Shown one piece after another: positions 1 through 12,240 of a stretch of DNA of 64,000 bases. Source of the stretch: Triatoma infestans (taxonomy: Eukaryota; Arthropoda; Insecta; Hemiptera; Reduviidae); contig JAAEAF010001072.1 in assembly GCA_011037195.1 (NCBI GenBank), forward strand, positions 62,001 to 126,000, written 5' to 3'. The notes beneath the pieces are model-generated. The model worked only from the letters and a program-made list of their open reading frames with translations. It did no database searches and was not told the DNA's origin. Each line of letters starts with the position of its first letter. The stretch's first letter is position 1. Made by a program: the position numbers and the translations under genes.

Positions 1-19
1 TAAAACATAATAATAAATT

Positions 20-385
20 TGTTGCCACGCACACCCACACGACATTCTCTTACTACGATTAAGAATATTGATAAATTTTCTTTAATCTAGATACTTTCGC
101 AGGTGGTGGGAGTATATGTACCCAAGGCAGGTAATAAGTTCAAGTGATTACACTGAAGTCCTGAAGGGAGCGCTATCATCTTACAAACCTATGTAACATT
201 TCAAAATTTAACGTCATAGAACGCCACAGAACCCCCACCTAAAATTCAATTTTACAGGAAAAATGTTGCCAATAAAAGTGATAGGCATTTGTGTACGTAA
301 ATAGTGTACGGAGTTTAAATAAAATCGTTGGAATCATTTTCGAGAAAATCAAAGAAAACTAAAAAAAAAAAATTTGTTCTATGAT
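20..385 (+). repeat. CTTTCTCTTAC repeat, internally deleted copy
   Basis: Starts with a degenerate ACACGACATTCTCTTACTAC end and runs through the GTGATAGG...GTTTAAATAAAATCGTTGGAA block to an A-run. The second half and the terminal hairpin are missing. No protein-coding signal is seen. Confidence 0.7.
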
Positions 386-859
386 TGTTTTCCTTTTTAA
401 AGAGATTCTATTCACACAATTTACGTATATATTAACCTAAATTGAGCACAAATGGGCCAATAGTTCTTCCCTCACATCCCCCTCCTTCGGAATAAGAATA
501 TTACAAAATAACTACGGTACAGATCTCTTTAATTCATTAACTGATTTGCCTTTTTCAAAAACTGACAAAACAAAATAAGACAGATTTATTTGTTTATAAA
601 CCAACTTCTCGTAAAAATGATATAAATAACGCTTGAGACCTAAAATATTAAACAAATTTATCAGTAAAAACCAACAAGTAGAAAGATAGAGTTCAGAGGT
701 CAAATCTGACATTATTGTGTCCGTATATATATGTATGTAACGCCCACACTCGCAATTTCTACCAATTGCTGAAATTAAGCCCACATAATTTTTTTTTTCC
801 TAGCATGAATTGTGACCTTTTTAAATTCACATGAGAGGGTCAAAAATGTTAATTCGTCA

Positions 860-1722
860 TTCAGAGAAAAATTACTTTTCTTTTTTTTTTTTACTTTCTC
901 TTATTGATATGGAAGAGGAAGTATTGAGAAGTTATCAACATCTCACCGAAATTGCATTTTCATCTGAAACAAATGGGTGTGTGAAAAATATCTCAGAAAT
1001 AAAAAAAATCGTACAAAATTCAAAATTCCATGGGGGATTCGTTGAAAATCCATCAGCTGGAATTGGGACTTTAAGAACAATTTTGTGATTTTTTCCGCAA
1101 TTTTCTGGCAAACAGCTCCAACGATTTCTGCAAACTTGGTGTAATGTTTACCCACATCTATCACTTCTATTTGAAACATTTTCCAGGGAAAATTGATTTT
1201 TTGGCGGTTGTGAAGGTACTGTAGCGGTTTGCTTACTTCTGAAGTACCACTTCAGAATTATATATAGTTTTATCATCTACATATTATTGAAAAACAATGG
1301 AAGCATTGATGGAATTCCAAATTTGAAGAAAATCAGTTTGCCGGAAGTGCGATTTTACACAATAGGTTTTTGAGTTTTTTTGGGGGGAATTTTCTCGAAA
1401 ACGGTTACAACGATTTTCTTTAAACTTGCTACATAGATAGAAACATATCACTTTTATTTGAAACATTTCTGAATTGAAATTGATTTTAGAGAGGTATTGA
1501 AAGTCTGTCAGTTTGTTTAAAATTAAATTTGCCAAGCTTTGTTGGTTTTGACATAGAGCGGTCCACATAAGGCCGCTCAGATATGCAATGAAAATTCCCA
1601 CCCTAATCTTTGTGGTCAGCTCAACTAAACATTGAAACGGTGCAATTTTAAAGAAAAATTAAATTCCTGATTAAATTGTATTAATTTAGAGTAAGAGAAA
1701 ATCGTGTGAGTGTTTCACACCA
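860..1722 (-). repeat. CTTTCTCTTAC repeat, nearly complete copy
   Basis: Opens with TTACTTTCTCTTATTG...AGAGGAAGT (the hairpin end) and closes with GTGTGAGTGTTTCACACCAC (the other terminus). Both internal homologous blocks, each with TATCACTTxTATTTGAAACATTT and a CCGGAAGTGCG box, are present. The reading frames inside it in both directions are incidental. It shares an insert (AGCGxTCCACATAAGxCCGCTCA) near 1555-1590 with the copy at 48876-49275. Confidence 0.75.
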
Positions 1723-1859
1723 CATGCTTCTTTTTTGTGTGGGGGGGGGTTCTAGATGGAGCAATGACCTCCCTCCGTCATGGTGTTTTCTAAACTATTA
1801 GTTCTATTAACTACTAACTAATATGGAAAAGAATTAATAGAGGAAAAATCAGTTTTCCT

Positions 1860-2292
1860 GATAAAATTTTCTGATTTGCTTGAAATTTGAAATTCTACCG
1901 GTTATTGTAATGTATATTAAAGATTATGCAGGTGTTAAAACCATATATTGTAATGAAGCGGTAATTTAGAGGAAAGTTGACGCTACTGTTCCCTACTGTT
2001 TACTTCAAGAAAAATCATCTTCAAGAAAATTGAGAAAACTAAAAAAGAAAATCAGTAAATTCGCAGCTCCGGTTGATGGAGACTTCGTGTCCGATGTGGT
2101 AACGCTTCCTCTGATTTTTTTTTTCGTTTTTTAGATAATAGTTCTCATACAGAGACCATTCGTTAAACATATTTTTCGTACTCGGGGGCCCCCAGCTCAT
2201 ATCATGTATTTCCGGTAAAACTCTATCTCGAAAAATTTGATATAATCACAATACTGCCTCTTTTCTATGAAGTAAGAGAAAGTGATAAACAG
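1860..2292 (+). repeat. CTTTCTCTTAC repeat, 3' part
   Basis: Contains the CGGTTGATGG...ACTTCGTGTCCGATG box, the ATGTATTTCCGG box and the degenerate terminal hairpin ending AGTAAGAGAAAGTG. The 5' third is absent. Confidence 0.65.
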
Positions 2293-3480
2293 TGAAAGTA
2301 TTTATATATGTTTGTGGACTTCTGGAACCGATTTCGAAAAAACACGAAGAAAACTGGAAAACTTCTAAAAATTCGCACTTTCGACTTTCTAAGCTTGTCA
2401 TTTTTGAACAATATTGAATTCTTCTTCTAACTGAATCAAACGTTTAGGCTTTCCTCTATTTAACATAATATTATTTCAAAGTAATTGAAAGGATCCACCA
2501 CATTGGGATTTAATGCTACTTGAAATAACTTCTACTATCTAGCGGTCGTTCCTAGTACTACTTCAGATCTCAATGAAATGTTTCATATTCCCGCTAGATA
2601 GCGTAACATGTAATTCTCTGTACCTGCCGCTAGATAGCATTCACTCTTTGTATTCTCATTCTGTATTAAGTGTGTTTCTGTCGATATATTTTACCATGTC
2701 CAATTCAGAAAATAAAATTAACTGCAAATTTCGACTCTTCTTCGCATAACTATATTAAATCTAATGAATTTGATGGGCTCAATTATTATTTCCACATTTC
2801 TGGTTTTCTGTCAAAAATGACTCCGATCATTAAAAAATCGCTCATGATAGAATATTTGTCGTATAATAAATGAAATATGTTTTTTTCATCATATATAGTC
2901 TTTATAGTTCTACGATTTCTCTGTAGACAGCATCTGTTCTCTTTGAAAATAGTAGTAAATAATGTATTTCCTAATGAACAGCTGACCAGCTAGTTATTAG
3001 ACACTTGTTGAACATCATATTACTAGATAAGTCTTGCTGGTTAACTAGCTAGATCATATTGCCCTACTAGTATTGCCCAGGAGACTCATTAATGTCACCC
3101 TTATTATTAATATTTTACTTTATACATTGCGGAAATACGATACGTTCTCTGTCCCCATACGTTCTTGCCGCTATACTTTGTAATTTTCTTCTATAAATAA
3201 AACAGTAATTTGTAATTTTCTTCTATGATTTTCCAACATAAATATATTCGTTTATTGATTTATATTTCTTTATAATTAGCTATTCTTATTACAAGTCAGA
3301 AAGATTCTCTGTTCATTTGTGGAAACTGGACTTATGTGTGGGCCTTTTATTTATGATTCGTTTAATTATTCGAAGGCCTACCAGAGATTCTATATGTGTG
3401 TGCAATAACGTGGCTTTTGCGTGTACTTCAAAGACACGTTAGGGCTCTAGTTTTCTGGATATTTCATCTGAACAAATTGC
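2293..3480. other. AT-rich sequence without recognisable genes
   Basis: No open frame with homology that I recognise. It contains a short repeated phrase CCGCTAGATAGC (around 2535, 2592 and 2628), a small local repeat of unknown meaning, and a duplicated phrase TTGTAATTTTCTTCTAT around 3177-3226. Confidence 0.5.
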
Positions 3481-3484
3481 AAAA

Positions 3485-3975
3485 CTCCAACACCTATACT
3501 GAATGGATGCACTTCCGGTTAACCGATTTTTTTCGGAGAATTTTGAAATCCCTAACAATTCATTTAATAGATATTGATATTTGACAGGTATGATGAACAA
3601 TAGTAACATTATAACTGAATTGGCATTTTACAGAGACAAGTTGCAATTCCCACAAAAAATAATTCTAACGTCCCAATATTCTTGGAAAAAATGTTTCAAA
3701 TGAATATAGTAGTTAGTAGGACTGTAGACGTACCATTAAGTAAAGAAGAAAACCTTCGGAGCTTTAATGCCAAAAAGTCGCGAAAAACTTATAAAAAAAA
3801 GAAGACAAATACTTCCTGTTTCGGTTAAGATTCCGGGTTAAGTGAAATTGAATGACTTCGTGTCGGATATTGCGATCGTGGAGCTGGATAGAATGTCAAA
3901 TTTGAACTTCCTGCGATTTATGTTTTTAGAGATATTTTGTTCTATACACACACATACACATACACACTTTAACCT
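3485..3975 (+). repeat. CTTTCTCTTAC repeat fragments with CA microsatellite
   Basis: GCACTTCCGGTTAACCGATTTT at about 3510 and, from about 3640, the AAAATGTTTCAAATGAATATAG to TTTTGAGATATTTTGTTC portion. It ends in a (CA) tract at 3948-3968, at the position where other copies also carry CA/TA microsatellites. Confidence 0.6.
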
Positions 3976-4249
3976 TTCGATAAGTACATTTTTGTTTTCA
4001 TATTTAAATAATGGTAGAATCGTTTCTTATGTTAAAATGACATATTATAGAAAGCTAAGTTTATAAACATGAAGCCGAACAGAGCAAGAGAGAAAGGGCG
4101 ATAATGTGGGATAGTGAGGTCGCTCTGAAAACTTGTTTTTTACGCTCTGGAATATTATTGTGTACTTTGTTGTTGTTTCAACTCAATATTTTGAAAAACT
4201 GACATAAATGCAATGCTTCTTCCTACAATAATAAATAAACCTGGTGTGA

Positions 4250-5085
4250 AACACTCACACGACTGTCCCCTTACTGCAGTCTACATTTACGTTGGTTATA
4301 TAATTTTCAAATTTTCTCCAAACTTTCCATTTTATTAATTGTGAACTTGTCTTGCTATTAAATGTTTACTTGTCTTCAATTTTGTATCAATTCGAGAATC
4401 TCAATTTAATAAAATGGCTTTTTTGAGGAAAGCACACGTTCCCCCTCCTTCAAAACTACTTTAAATGAACTTTCTTGGAACAAAAGTTTCAAACAAAAGT
4501 GATAGATCTCTGTATTTATAATTAGTCTATTAAATTTAATAAAATCTGTCGGTTTTTATGGAGAAAATCGCAGAACATTGAAAAAAACTTCAGTAAAAAC
4601 GCTTTCCCGGACACCTTTTTTTCTTTTAAACTCGAAATTTTAGGAACACATTTAATTGTAAATTATATTAATTAGGTACTAAAATGGTTTAATAAACTAA
4701 AATAGCACTTTGGATGAAAACATAAGTCCTCCCCTCATTCAAAGGTCCTATTAAATGGAACAGATAAATTTCAAATAAAAGTTGTTGCAAAGAATATTAA
4801 GTTGAAAGGAAATCGTTGGAGCAGCTTTTTTTAAAAAATCGCAAAAAACTGAAAATTCTATTCGGTAAAGTGGCGAGGAATTTTGATAAATAACTTACTA
4901 TCGGATCCCACTAACTATACCCAAGCAGAATGTCAAGTTTGAACATCAATTTATCGTTTTTGCTCTATGCTGCTTACATACGTAAGTACATACAATACGT
5001 TCGACATTTTCTATTCACTTTTTCGAAAATTTGATATGATCGCAATACTTTCTCTTACTACCAGTTAGAGAAAGTAAAAAAAAAA
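4250..5085 (+). repeat. CTTTCTCTTAC repeat, variant B, near full length
   Basis: Begins CTGGTGTGAAACACTCACAC at 4251 and ends with the hairpin TTTCTCTTACTACCAGTTAGAGAAAGT followed by A's near 5085. Its middle differs from the main variant (a GTCGGTTTTTATGGAGAAAATCG block) and matches the copy at 27064-28036, so at least two subfamilies exist. Confidence 0.75.
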
Positions 5086-5099
5086 AACAAAAAGTTACT

Positions 5100-6335
5100 A
5101 ATAATGAATTTATAGGTAGACAAATGTCTGTTTAGTAACTTTCTCATTCTCCACCAGATATTAGGCTACGGATATTGTAATCACGTACATTCAATATAAA
5201 TTATGTTGAACATATCCAACCAAACATGTTTTACATAATGTTTGAAACGGCTATTTATCATTGCAAAACTATCGATTAATATTGATTTGGTTTTGGACGG
5301 TTGTTGCTACATGTTTAGACTTAATAAAATGATAACAGTAGCGGTTGTGTTGAATTTGAAATATTATACTAATTTTATGATATTCTATTCCATTGCGATA
5401 ATCGATTTAGTCTGCTGTTATTTTATGCAAGAAAATTAATTTGTTGGCTCCGCCGCTACGTAGACTGTTTGGCCGTCGAAATTACGTTACTGGAAGGTTC
5501 AATGAGGACACTATCCATCTTATTTCCATATAGTTACAGTTGGAATGGGATTTTTATAAACAGATATCCTGATGACAATATCCTGCTAATTGTCCTTAAG
5601 ATTATATGGATGGTAGAAGTATACAACCTGTTGAGTGATGCTTGGCATTTCAGCTTTTCCAAAAATTAACCGTTTTCAAAAAAAATCACTCCTAAATACG
5701 AAAAATCCGGTCTTTCCGTGACTATTTCTTTCTTCTTTTGCGTCCCCCCCTTTCTTTCTACTTAAGTTTTGTCGTCTCGCCGAGAGCGTCCTTTCATTTT
5801 GCACTGCCTTTCCACAGTCACCAGTTTTGCAGATCTCGTCTAGCCTCCTCTGACATCCCTATACCATTATTAGTTTTTCTCATATCCCCCCCCCCACAAG
5901 ATTTTCCTACACTCACATAATTTTCCTAACCATTCATGATAATTGCTTATCCTATCAATCCTTTATTTTCATAACAAACTTTTCACGAACACTATCTTCG
6001 CTTCCACCACTTCAGTTTCTTTTTAGCCATTGTCTAGGTATCCGCAACATACAGCACAGTGTCTTCTTCTATGATTGTATGGAAAATCTATTTCTTCGTA
6101 TTTTTCAGTGTCAGCCTATTTTCTGTCCAGACGATCGAATGTGACATCATCCTCTCCGCTATCGTTGATTGTTTACCCAACCTTGGATTGTCCTCTTTTT
6201 TTGTGAACCTCAAACATTTATTGAAAATTTATCCGAGATATTTAAATGCATATTCTTGTCGGATCTTCCTTCCCATCTGCTCCTAACTCGTCCTCTATAT
6301 TTTTTTCTGACCTCCAAGTATTTTATTTTGTCATA
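5100..6335. other. Unassigned sequence, partly pyrimidine-rich
   Basis: 5740-5910 is strongly C/T-biased on the plus strand and has a C-run near 5887. Short plus-strand frames here lack recognisable domains. 5990-6330 has higher complexity than its neighbours and could be an old retroelement fragment, but I could not translate it to a known family in any frame. Confidence 0.35.
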
Positions 6336-6338
6336 ATG

Positions 6339-6590
6339 TATGTATTGTTCCCACATCCAGTCCCCATCTTTTAGCTTCCATATAAGCAGAATGAGCTATG
6401 TAAAGAAATCAGCGCATTCCAGCTGTATAATTAGTAGACAGCTATTATAACCTAAACCTTATTATAAAAAGGAAATTTGAAACCTTTCCTTATTCATTTG
6501 TGGGTGAGTATTATTTTATTGAATAGTAAATTTACCTGTTATTTATTAATTTCATTATAACCAATTAGTGGCGACCGTGGAGAGATAAGT
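6339..6590 (+). mobile_element. Possible solo LTR with adjoining primer-binding-like site
   Basis: A segment opening TGTATGTATTGTTCCCACA and closing ATTATAACCA near 6558 is followed at once by TTAGTGGCGACCGTGGAGAG, which resembles the tRNA-primer site seen just after LTRs of some insect Ty3/Gypsy or BEL elements. Inside is a TATA-like TTATAAAAAGG at about 6460. No second LTR and no gag/pol is visible in the window, so this is a remnant at best. It could also be chance similarity. Confidence 0.3.
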
Positions 6591-6647
6591 GGTTGTTTTC
6601 AACTAATTAATTATATACACAGGTTAGACGATGTAATAATGTACAAT

Positions 6648-6705
6648 TATAGTAGATAATTAGATAGATAGATAGGGCGAGATAGAGTGAGAAGATAATG
6701 ATAAT
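6648..6705. repeat. GATA-type microsatellite
   Basis: Imperfect (GATA)/(GAGATA) tract around TAGATAGATAGATAGGG, with no coding context. Confidence 0.7.
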
Positions 6706-7089
6706 TCATCATTAGTATGAGTTACATTATTAGAAGTTTACATTGCAATAGTAATAGTATTAATAGTAACAGTGTCGAGGTGGTGTGAGCACCCATCAGC
6801 TGTTTTCCGCTATTTCACTTTCAGCTGCAAATCAGCTGTTATAAATACTGTATTCACTTTGTTAGTATTCGTTAGGTTGTTTTTAAAGACTTTCTATATT
6901 TTGATAATTTTATTGGTCCATTCACATGTTTACTTTCTCTTACCATTATTTACATTAAAAGGAAATGGTAGCATTCAAATTACATATAAAAAAACAAAGT
7001 TGATGTGAGACAAATCTGCAAGACTTAAGATTTTTCTAGGGCAAAAAAAGTCGAAATTTTTATTGAATTTCTAGTTACCTTATCTCCCA
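6706..7089. other. Short unassigned interval with CAGCTG motifs
   Basis: Contains three CAGCTG palindromes (about 6797, 6822 and 6832), E-box-like but common across this window. A 78-codon frame here has no recognisable features. Confidence 0.35.
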
Positions 7090-7472
7090 CCAGGTATGGA
7101 ATAGTTCCTTGTGCTGAAATTCTGCTGGCGTGGAGGGGGATATAACATCTTAAATTGCCCGCAGCCCTCTCCTCAAAATCAATTTTCTAGGAAAATTGTT
7201 TCAAATAAAATTAATGATAGATAAGGTTAAATATTTTTGAGGCTGTTTTCAAAATAGTACATCCTAGTGAGTAGGGTGAGTTTATCACTAGAGAAAATAT
7301 TTTCAACAGAAGTGATAGATCATTTACGTTTTGTAAAATACCTAAAGGACAATCAAGTTTTAGCTTTATTTTACTCAGAGCACCTAAAAAGTACAACTAA
7401 TGCCGGTGAAAAAATCAGTTTCAAAAATTTGTTACTGTCGTAATTATTTCTTCTTACAGCAGTAAGAGAAAG
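7090..7472 (+). repeat. CTTTCTCTTAC repeat, rearranged copy
   Basis: Fragments of the internal blocks (AATCAATTTTCTAGGAAAA, TTTCAAATAAAATTAATGATAG) and a terminal hairpin remnant GCAGTAAGAGAAAGTCAAAA at 7456-7475. Confidence 0.55.
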
Positions 7473-7479
7473 TCAAAAT

Positions 7480-8410
7480 TTATTTTTTTCATCATTGCTC
7501 ACTACTCACATTGTTCCTCATTACTTGCTGAATGTTTAGTCAGAATTTCTAATTTGTAAAAGGAGATAATCAAGCAGACTAAGTTGAAATAAATGCAGCG
7601 AGATGTTTGTTGACTCTGCATTCCTTGTTGAACTCTTTTGACCTCTCTAACAATTCTCCTCTATGATTTCTCCATCTTGAACCTTATATTTCCATGACCG
7701 TCATCCTCCAGATCTCCATTTCTTGCTCATCATTATTTCGTATTCATTCTATTAGCTGGAAGTCTTCCAAAAACAATTAAGCCTAAGCTAATTAATGCTT
7801 TTTGATTTTTATGCAACATATTACGAAAGACTGAAACGTTTCCTTTGATAATAATTATAATTCAACCCAACATTGTCGTTATGGTAACGTGTTGTAATAT
7901 GAAACGTAACACTTCACCCCCCACCATTATGATTGATTTCCATTTTAGTGATAAAAACAAAAACCACTCACACACATGAAGAAAATTACCATGTAATTGA
8001 CCTGAAATCGTCCTAAATTAAAAAAAAAAAAACAGAGGAAGATAGGTAGAGAGAGAAAAAAAAATTAAATAACAAATTAGCAATGCCATCTCGACCCTCC
8101 AGTGAATGGGAAATTTAAATTAACTAATTATTTATGCAAACAGCAAAATTTTCAATCTACATTTTATATTATATATATTTATATATACGTATTGCATTTA
8201 TTTCAAAATTAAATATAAATATTTAATAAATTAAATTGACGTACGCATGTGGTAATTAATTATATGATCTACGTATGATTAAATGAATATAATCTTTTTA
8301 GATTTCATAATATGGCAAAATTTAATTGAAAATGTTTTGTATGACATAATATTTTATCAGCTGTTTAAAGGAAAAAATAGGAAAAATAAAGATTTATATT
8401 TGTGCCGAAG
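7480..8410. other. AT-rich unassigned sequence
   Basis: Very low GC with long A/T runs (8155-8260 is almost pure A/T). No gene, RNA or known element recognised. Confidence 0.5.
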
Positions 8411-8414
8411 GCAT

Positions 8415-8948
8415 ACCAAGTTAAAAAAAACTAATTAGTAAAATCGCACTTCCGGCTGGTTCTGAATACTTTCGCACTTCCGGTTACGGAAACAGAATAT
8501 GAAGTTTGAGGTTCTTTAGGTTTTTGAGACATTTTGTTCACACACAGATTATTGCTAAAAACATTTTTATCGAATTCAAGAGAACTCAAAACATGTGTTT
8601 CCGGTGAAAGTTCAATTTCGAAAATTTGACGCGTCCGCAGTACTTCTCTTACAGCAGTAAGAGAAAGTAAAAATGATCGTCATAATTATAAAATGGATTT
8701 GTTAATATCGCTTTTTTTACGTCATTGTTAAAGCAATTTTTTTTTCTTATAAAAGATTTCAAAAAAAAATTAAAAAACAAGGTAAATGTAAAAATTATAG
8801 CAAGATTTATGTTCATTTGCATGCGCAGGCACAAAAATTCCAAAAATATTTGTTTATATTTCTGGAAGAAGTTTGAAGTAATTATTTAAAGTTTGAAAAT
8901 TGGGTACGGTTACAAACACTTCCTCTTATGACAGTAAGAAAGAATAAA
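8415..8948 (+). repeat. CTTTCTCTTAC repeat 3' ends, two fragments
   Basis: 8415-8672 holds the CACTTCCGG, TTTTGAGACATTTTGTTCACAC and GTTTCCGGTGAAA boxes and one of the cleanest terminal hairpins (CTTCTCTTACAGCAGTAAGAGAAAGTAAAA, 8643-8672). A second, shorter terminus lies at 8870-8948. Confidence 0.7.
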
Positions 8949-8985
8949 ACAAATAAAATTACAATCAAAGAAACTAAATAACTAA

Positions 8986-9145
8986 ATGGTTAACTGGTTA
9001 ACTGGACTCCCACGCGGAGATCCCGTGTTCGAACCCGGCTTTGCTGCCCTTGGATTTTTTTCTTTCTAGGAGCCTCTTCTGCTCACTGAGAAGGCTCCAA
9101 GCGCTAATGATCATAGATGTTGACGCGCTTAAATTTAAAAAAACA
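8986..9145 (+). mobile_element. tRNA-derived SINE, diverged copy
   Basis: A tRNA-like head with a B box GTGTTCGAACCCG at about 9025 is followed by GCTGCCCTTGGATTTTTT and a body (ACTGAGAAGGCTCC, AATGATCATAGATGTTGA) shared with the SINE at 15447-15648, ending in an A-rich tail. The A-box region is degenerate. Transcribed by RNA polymerase III when active; mobilised in trans by a LINE. I could not define a target duplication. Confidence 0.7.
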
Positions 9146-9149
9146 AACA

Positions 9150-9630
9150 AATATTAAATTCCTAACAGTTGACTGATGACATCATCATATAATAGAAACA
9201 TTGGAGGGGTGTATGCTAGAAATAAACTCATTCGACCGAAATGTTTTGTGTGTGTTTTGTCACTGAAAATCCAAGTTTCATGTTTCAGTTTGATATGTAC
9301 TTACGTAGTATTGTGAAGTTCCTCTCTTAGTAGTTTTGTTTGTTTTATACGCTGGGTTGGTAGGTTTTTTTTGTGGAAAAGTTATATTGCTAGTGTAGAT
9401 GTGTGTATATAGTATATTTATATTTGTGTGTGCTTTCTCTGTTTATAACTGGTTTCTTGTATAAATACAACTAAAATTAGAGAGTTATTCGAAGCCGGAA
9501 GAAAACGGTGAACCAATCATTTTGGGATAATTATAGAACTTTCTCTTATTGTTTGAAGAGAAATGGCGGTCGCATCCTATTTTGGAAGTTTCAGTTTCAT
9601 CATAAATAGATCCTGTAACTAAAATAAATA
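9150..9630. other. Unassigned AT-rich spacer
   Basis: T/G-rich stretch around 9235-9450 with no open frame or known element. Nothing further seen. Confidence 0.4.
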
Positions 9631-9635
9631 AAAAA

Positions 9636-10398
9636 CCTGTTGTGAAACACTCACATTACTTTCTCTAACTCTAATTAATACAATAAATAATTTCAAGAAT
9701 TTTTTTTTTTAAATTTACTAACAGACCTCAAATACCCCCCCTCAAAAATCAATTTTTTCAGAAAAATGTTTCATACAAAAGTGATACGTCTTTATCTATG
9801 CAACAAACATTTCAAGTTTAAAAAAAATCTTTGTAACCGTTTTCGAGACAATACCAAAAAACTCAAAAACTATTCTGTAAAATCGCACTTTCGGTTAGCC
9901 AATTTTCTTCATGTTTGGAATTCTATAACTGCTTCTAATGTGTTTTAATCTTTGTAGCTGATAAAACCATCTATTATAATGAAATGGTAAATCAGAGTGA
10001 AACATAAAGCTACTGTATCCCCAGAACTCCCAAAAAAATCAATTATCCGTGGAAAATGTTCAAATAAAAATGATAGGTATTCATGTGGTACGAAATTTAA
10101 AGAAAATCGCTGGAGCATTTTTCGAGAAAATCACGAAACTGAAAAAATCATTCAGTAAAGTTGCACTTGCTGTTGATGGATGGATGGCCAGTGATAGTGA
10201 CTGACCGGAATATACCAAGTTTGAACTTCCTGCAAACTTTTCGTTTTTGAGATATTTTGTTAATACTCAGTCCATTCGCAAAAACAATTTGTTTTGTATT
10301 CAGGGGATCCCCAAAACTCTTGTATTTTCGGTAAAAATTCAGTTTCGAAAATGTGGCACGGTCACAATTCTTCTCCTAACTAAGAGAAAGAGAAAGTG
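9636..10398 (+). repeat. CTTTCTCTTAC repeat, complete main-variant copy
   Basis: Runs from CCTGTTGTGAAACACTCACA at 9636 to the terminal AACTAAGAGAAAGAGAAAGTG. It shows the two internal homologous blocks clearly: AAAAGTGATACG at about 9777 and AAAAATGATAGG at about 10065, about 285 bp apart. Each is followed by a TTTAAA(G)AAAATC / CGAGA box and a GCACTT box. A 60-codon frame at 9766-9948 matches the frame of the opposite-strand copy near 1400, but it is a by-product of shared sequence. Confidence 0.75.
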
Positions 10399-10429
10399 AT
10401 ATCAGAATTCTTAAACTAATTTTTGATTC

Positions 10430-10630
10430 GGAACCATCCGCTCGAAGGTTTCGCCCAAAATTCCTCTACCGAAAGTGAGTGGACTTTACTAAACATTTAT
10501 TTCCAGTTTTTCTTGGTTTTACTTGTAAACGACATGAACTATTTTTCTTTAAACTTGGTATTAACAATAATATTTTAGGCATATCTCCTTGTATTTGAAC
10601 CATTTTCTAGGAAAATTCTTCTGGGGAGAA
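10430..10630 (-). repeat. CTTTCTCTTAC repeat fragment
   Basis: Contains GACTTTACTAAACATTTATTTCC, TTTTTCTTTAAACTTGGTAT and TTTGAACCATTTTCTAGGAA boxes in reverse orientation. Confidence 0.6.
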
Positions 10631-10710
10631 ACTATAGGACACTATAGGCTTACTACTTATCATTTTCTCCCCCTATTATAATATTAGTTATTCAAGAATA
10701 ACTAATATTT

Positions 10711-10880
10711 TTATCCGTCGTAACATGCATATTAGTTATGTCCCTGACCGGTTTCGGCTATTCATCCATCGTCAGAGCAAATTCACCAAGTTCGTGTAGA
10801 GATTTCTTTTCAACGAAATGAACTTCGTCGAAGTGAACTCTCTACACGAATTTGCTCTGACGATGGATGAATATCGTCAT
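10711..10880. mobile_element. Hammerhead-bearing inverted-dimer element, copy A (short)
   Basis: Inverted repeat: ATCCATCGTCAGAGCAAATT at about 10765 pairs with AATTTGCTCTGACGATGGAT at about 10849, with the centre near 10817. The left arm carries, on the minus strand, the core CTGACGA - hairpin - CCGAAACC - GGTC at 10746-10775. The outer flank includes TAACATGCATATT, as in the longer copies at 16.1 and 52.5 kb. The right outer arm is truncated and no target duplication is obvious. Confidence 0.65.
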
Positions 10881-11089
10881 TCTGTTAGGATTGCGGTTAG
10901 AAAAAGGTCGTGGTAGTTTCACACAAGATTTAGATCAGAACAAAACTCGGGTGAATATTTATGGGAAAATAGGTGAGATGTGATAACATTCGTACGTTTT
11001 TCGAGCCCCACAGTTGCTCTTGATATATTATTTGGCTGATGGAACCGTTATTGCAATAAAATCGTGTATTCAACACCTTTCTCAGGAAT

Positions 11090-11380
11090 TTTTCTTTAAA
11101 TTAATTTTTCGTGGAAAAAATATATTTCAAATAAAAGTGAAACTTTGAACGTAAAATATGTGGAGTAAATAGTCGCAAGTTATTAAATAAATACTTTAAA
11201 ACTCAAAGCATAAAAATTCGCATATCAGGTTGACGGATTTTGGCTTAAACATTTTTGTCGGATTTCCTGAGCCACCGCACATTACCTCTATATCAAATTT
11301 TGGCTACCTGTGGTCCTTTAGTTTCCAAATATTTCATTCACATACACAAAATCTCAGTCTACCTCCACATTATTTAGCAT
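11090..11380 (+). repeat. CTTTCTCTTAC repeat fragment
   Basis: Diverged internal block (TTTCAAATAAAAGTGAAA) followed by a TTGACGGATTTTGGC box. Ends before the hairpin. Confidence 0.5.
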
Positions 11381-11399
11381 TAATTAAAAAAAAAACAGC

Positions 11400-11814
11400 T
11401 GATCAATATAATTTGTTTATTTCAAAAGTTATTTTATTATTATTTTAATAATCGTTTGAATGAAATTCTCATGATTATCAAATGACTTTCTAATTAATGA
11501 ATCCCACTCCCCCTAAAACAAACAAGCTTTGTCGCGTGTTTAATACCAATATCTTTTTATCTTTTCTGTTATTTTCGCCATTGTAATTATTAGGGCAATT
11601 AACGATGAGAAAACTTGACCAAAACAAAAACAAACAAACAAAATCGACGTAATTGCAGGTTTACCAACTGTTTTCTATTACAAATTCCTATTTTTTTTTC
11701 AGTTATTTCTTGTTCAATTTAATTTACTGTCTTTATTTTAAAACCATTCATTCGTTAAGATAATAATAATGGACTTACTAAGATTTATCTTTTGATGTTC
11801 TCTCACAAAAAATT
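11400..11814. other. Unassigned AT-rich spacer
   Basis: No gene, RNA or element recognised. Confidence 0.4.
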
Positions 11815-12240
11815 TGAGTTGTACTATTTTCTCTTACGACTGTAATAAAAAAAGGTTTGAAATTTTGTTTCCACCGGAAATGAGATTTCGAGGACCATGA
11901 GAGCACGAACAAATATTTGTGTGAACAAAATATCTCAATAATTAAAAAAAAAAAAAAATCGCCGGATATTACATTTGATTTTACCACCGCATCTCACACA
12001 AAGGTTTCGTGCTAAATTCTGTCAACCGGAAGGCGACTTTATTGAAATATTTTCCCCCCAGTTACTCGTGATTAAATAAAAAAAAAAAAAACTGGCTCCA
12101 GCAATTTTCTTTAGCACACTAATTGTAGAAGGAGATATAAGCCTACCACTTTAATTCGAAAATTTTTCCGGGAACACTGATTTTTTTTTAGGGTTCTGGG
12201 AAATCTGTGATGGTACATTTCAAAAGTTTTTATTTAGGCG
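11815..12240 (-). repeat. CTTTCTCTTAC repeat, 3' half
   Basis: Starts TTTTCTCTTACGACTGTAAT (hairpin), then TTCCACCGGAAATGAGATTT and GTGTGAACAAAATATCTCAATA boxes, and fades near 12240. Confidence 0.65.

Noticed and set aside
1284..1601. Conserved ~60-residue peptide (MFQIKVI..., KFKENRCNRF) also encoded at 9766-9948
   Set aside because: Both frames lie at the same place in the dominant repeat; other copies have stops and frameshifts there, so the similarity is nucleotide-level ancestry, not coding constraint.
5738..6286. Possible RTE/CR1-like RT remnant on the minus strand
   Set aside because: I found a few suggestive words but no ordered RT motifs in any frame.
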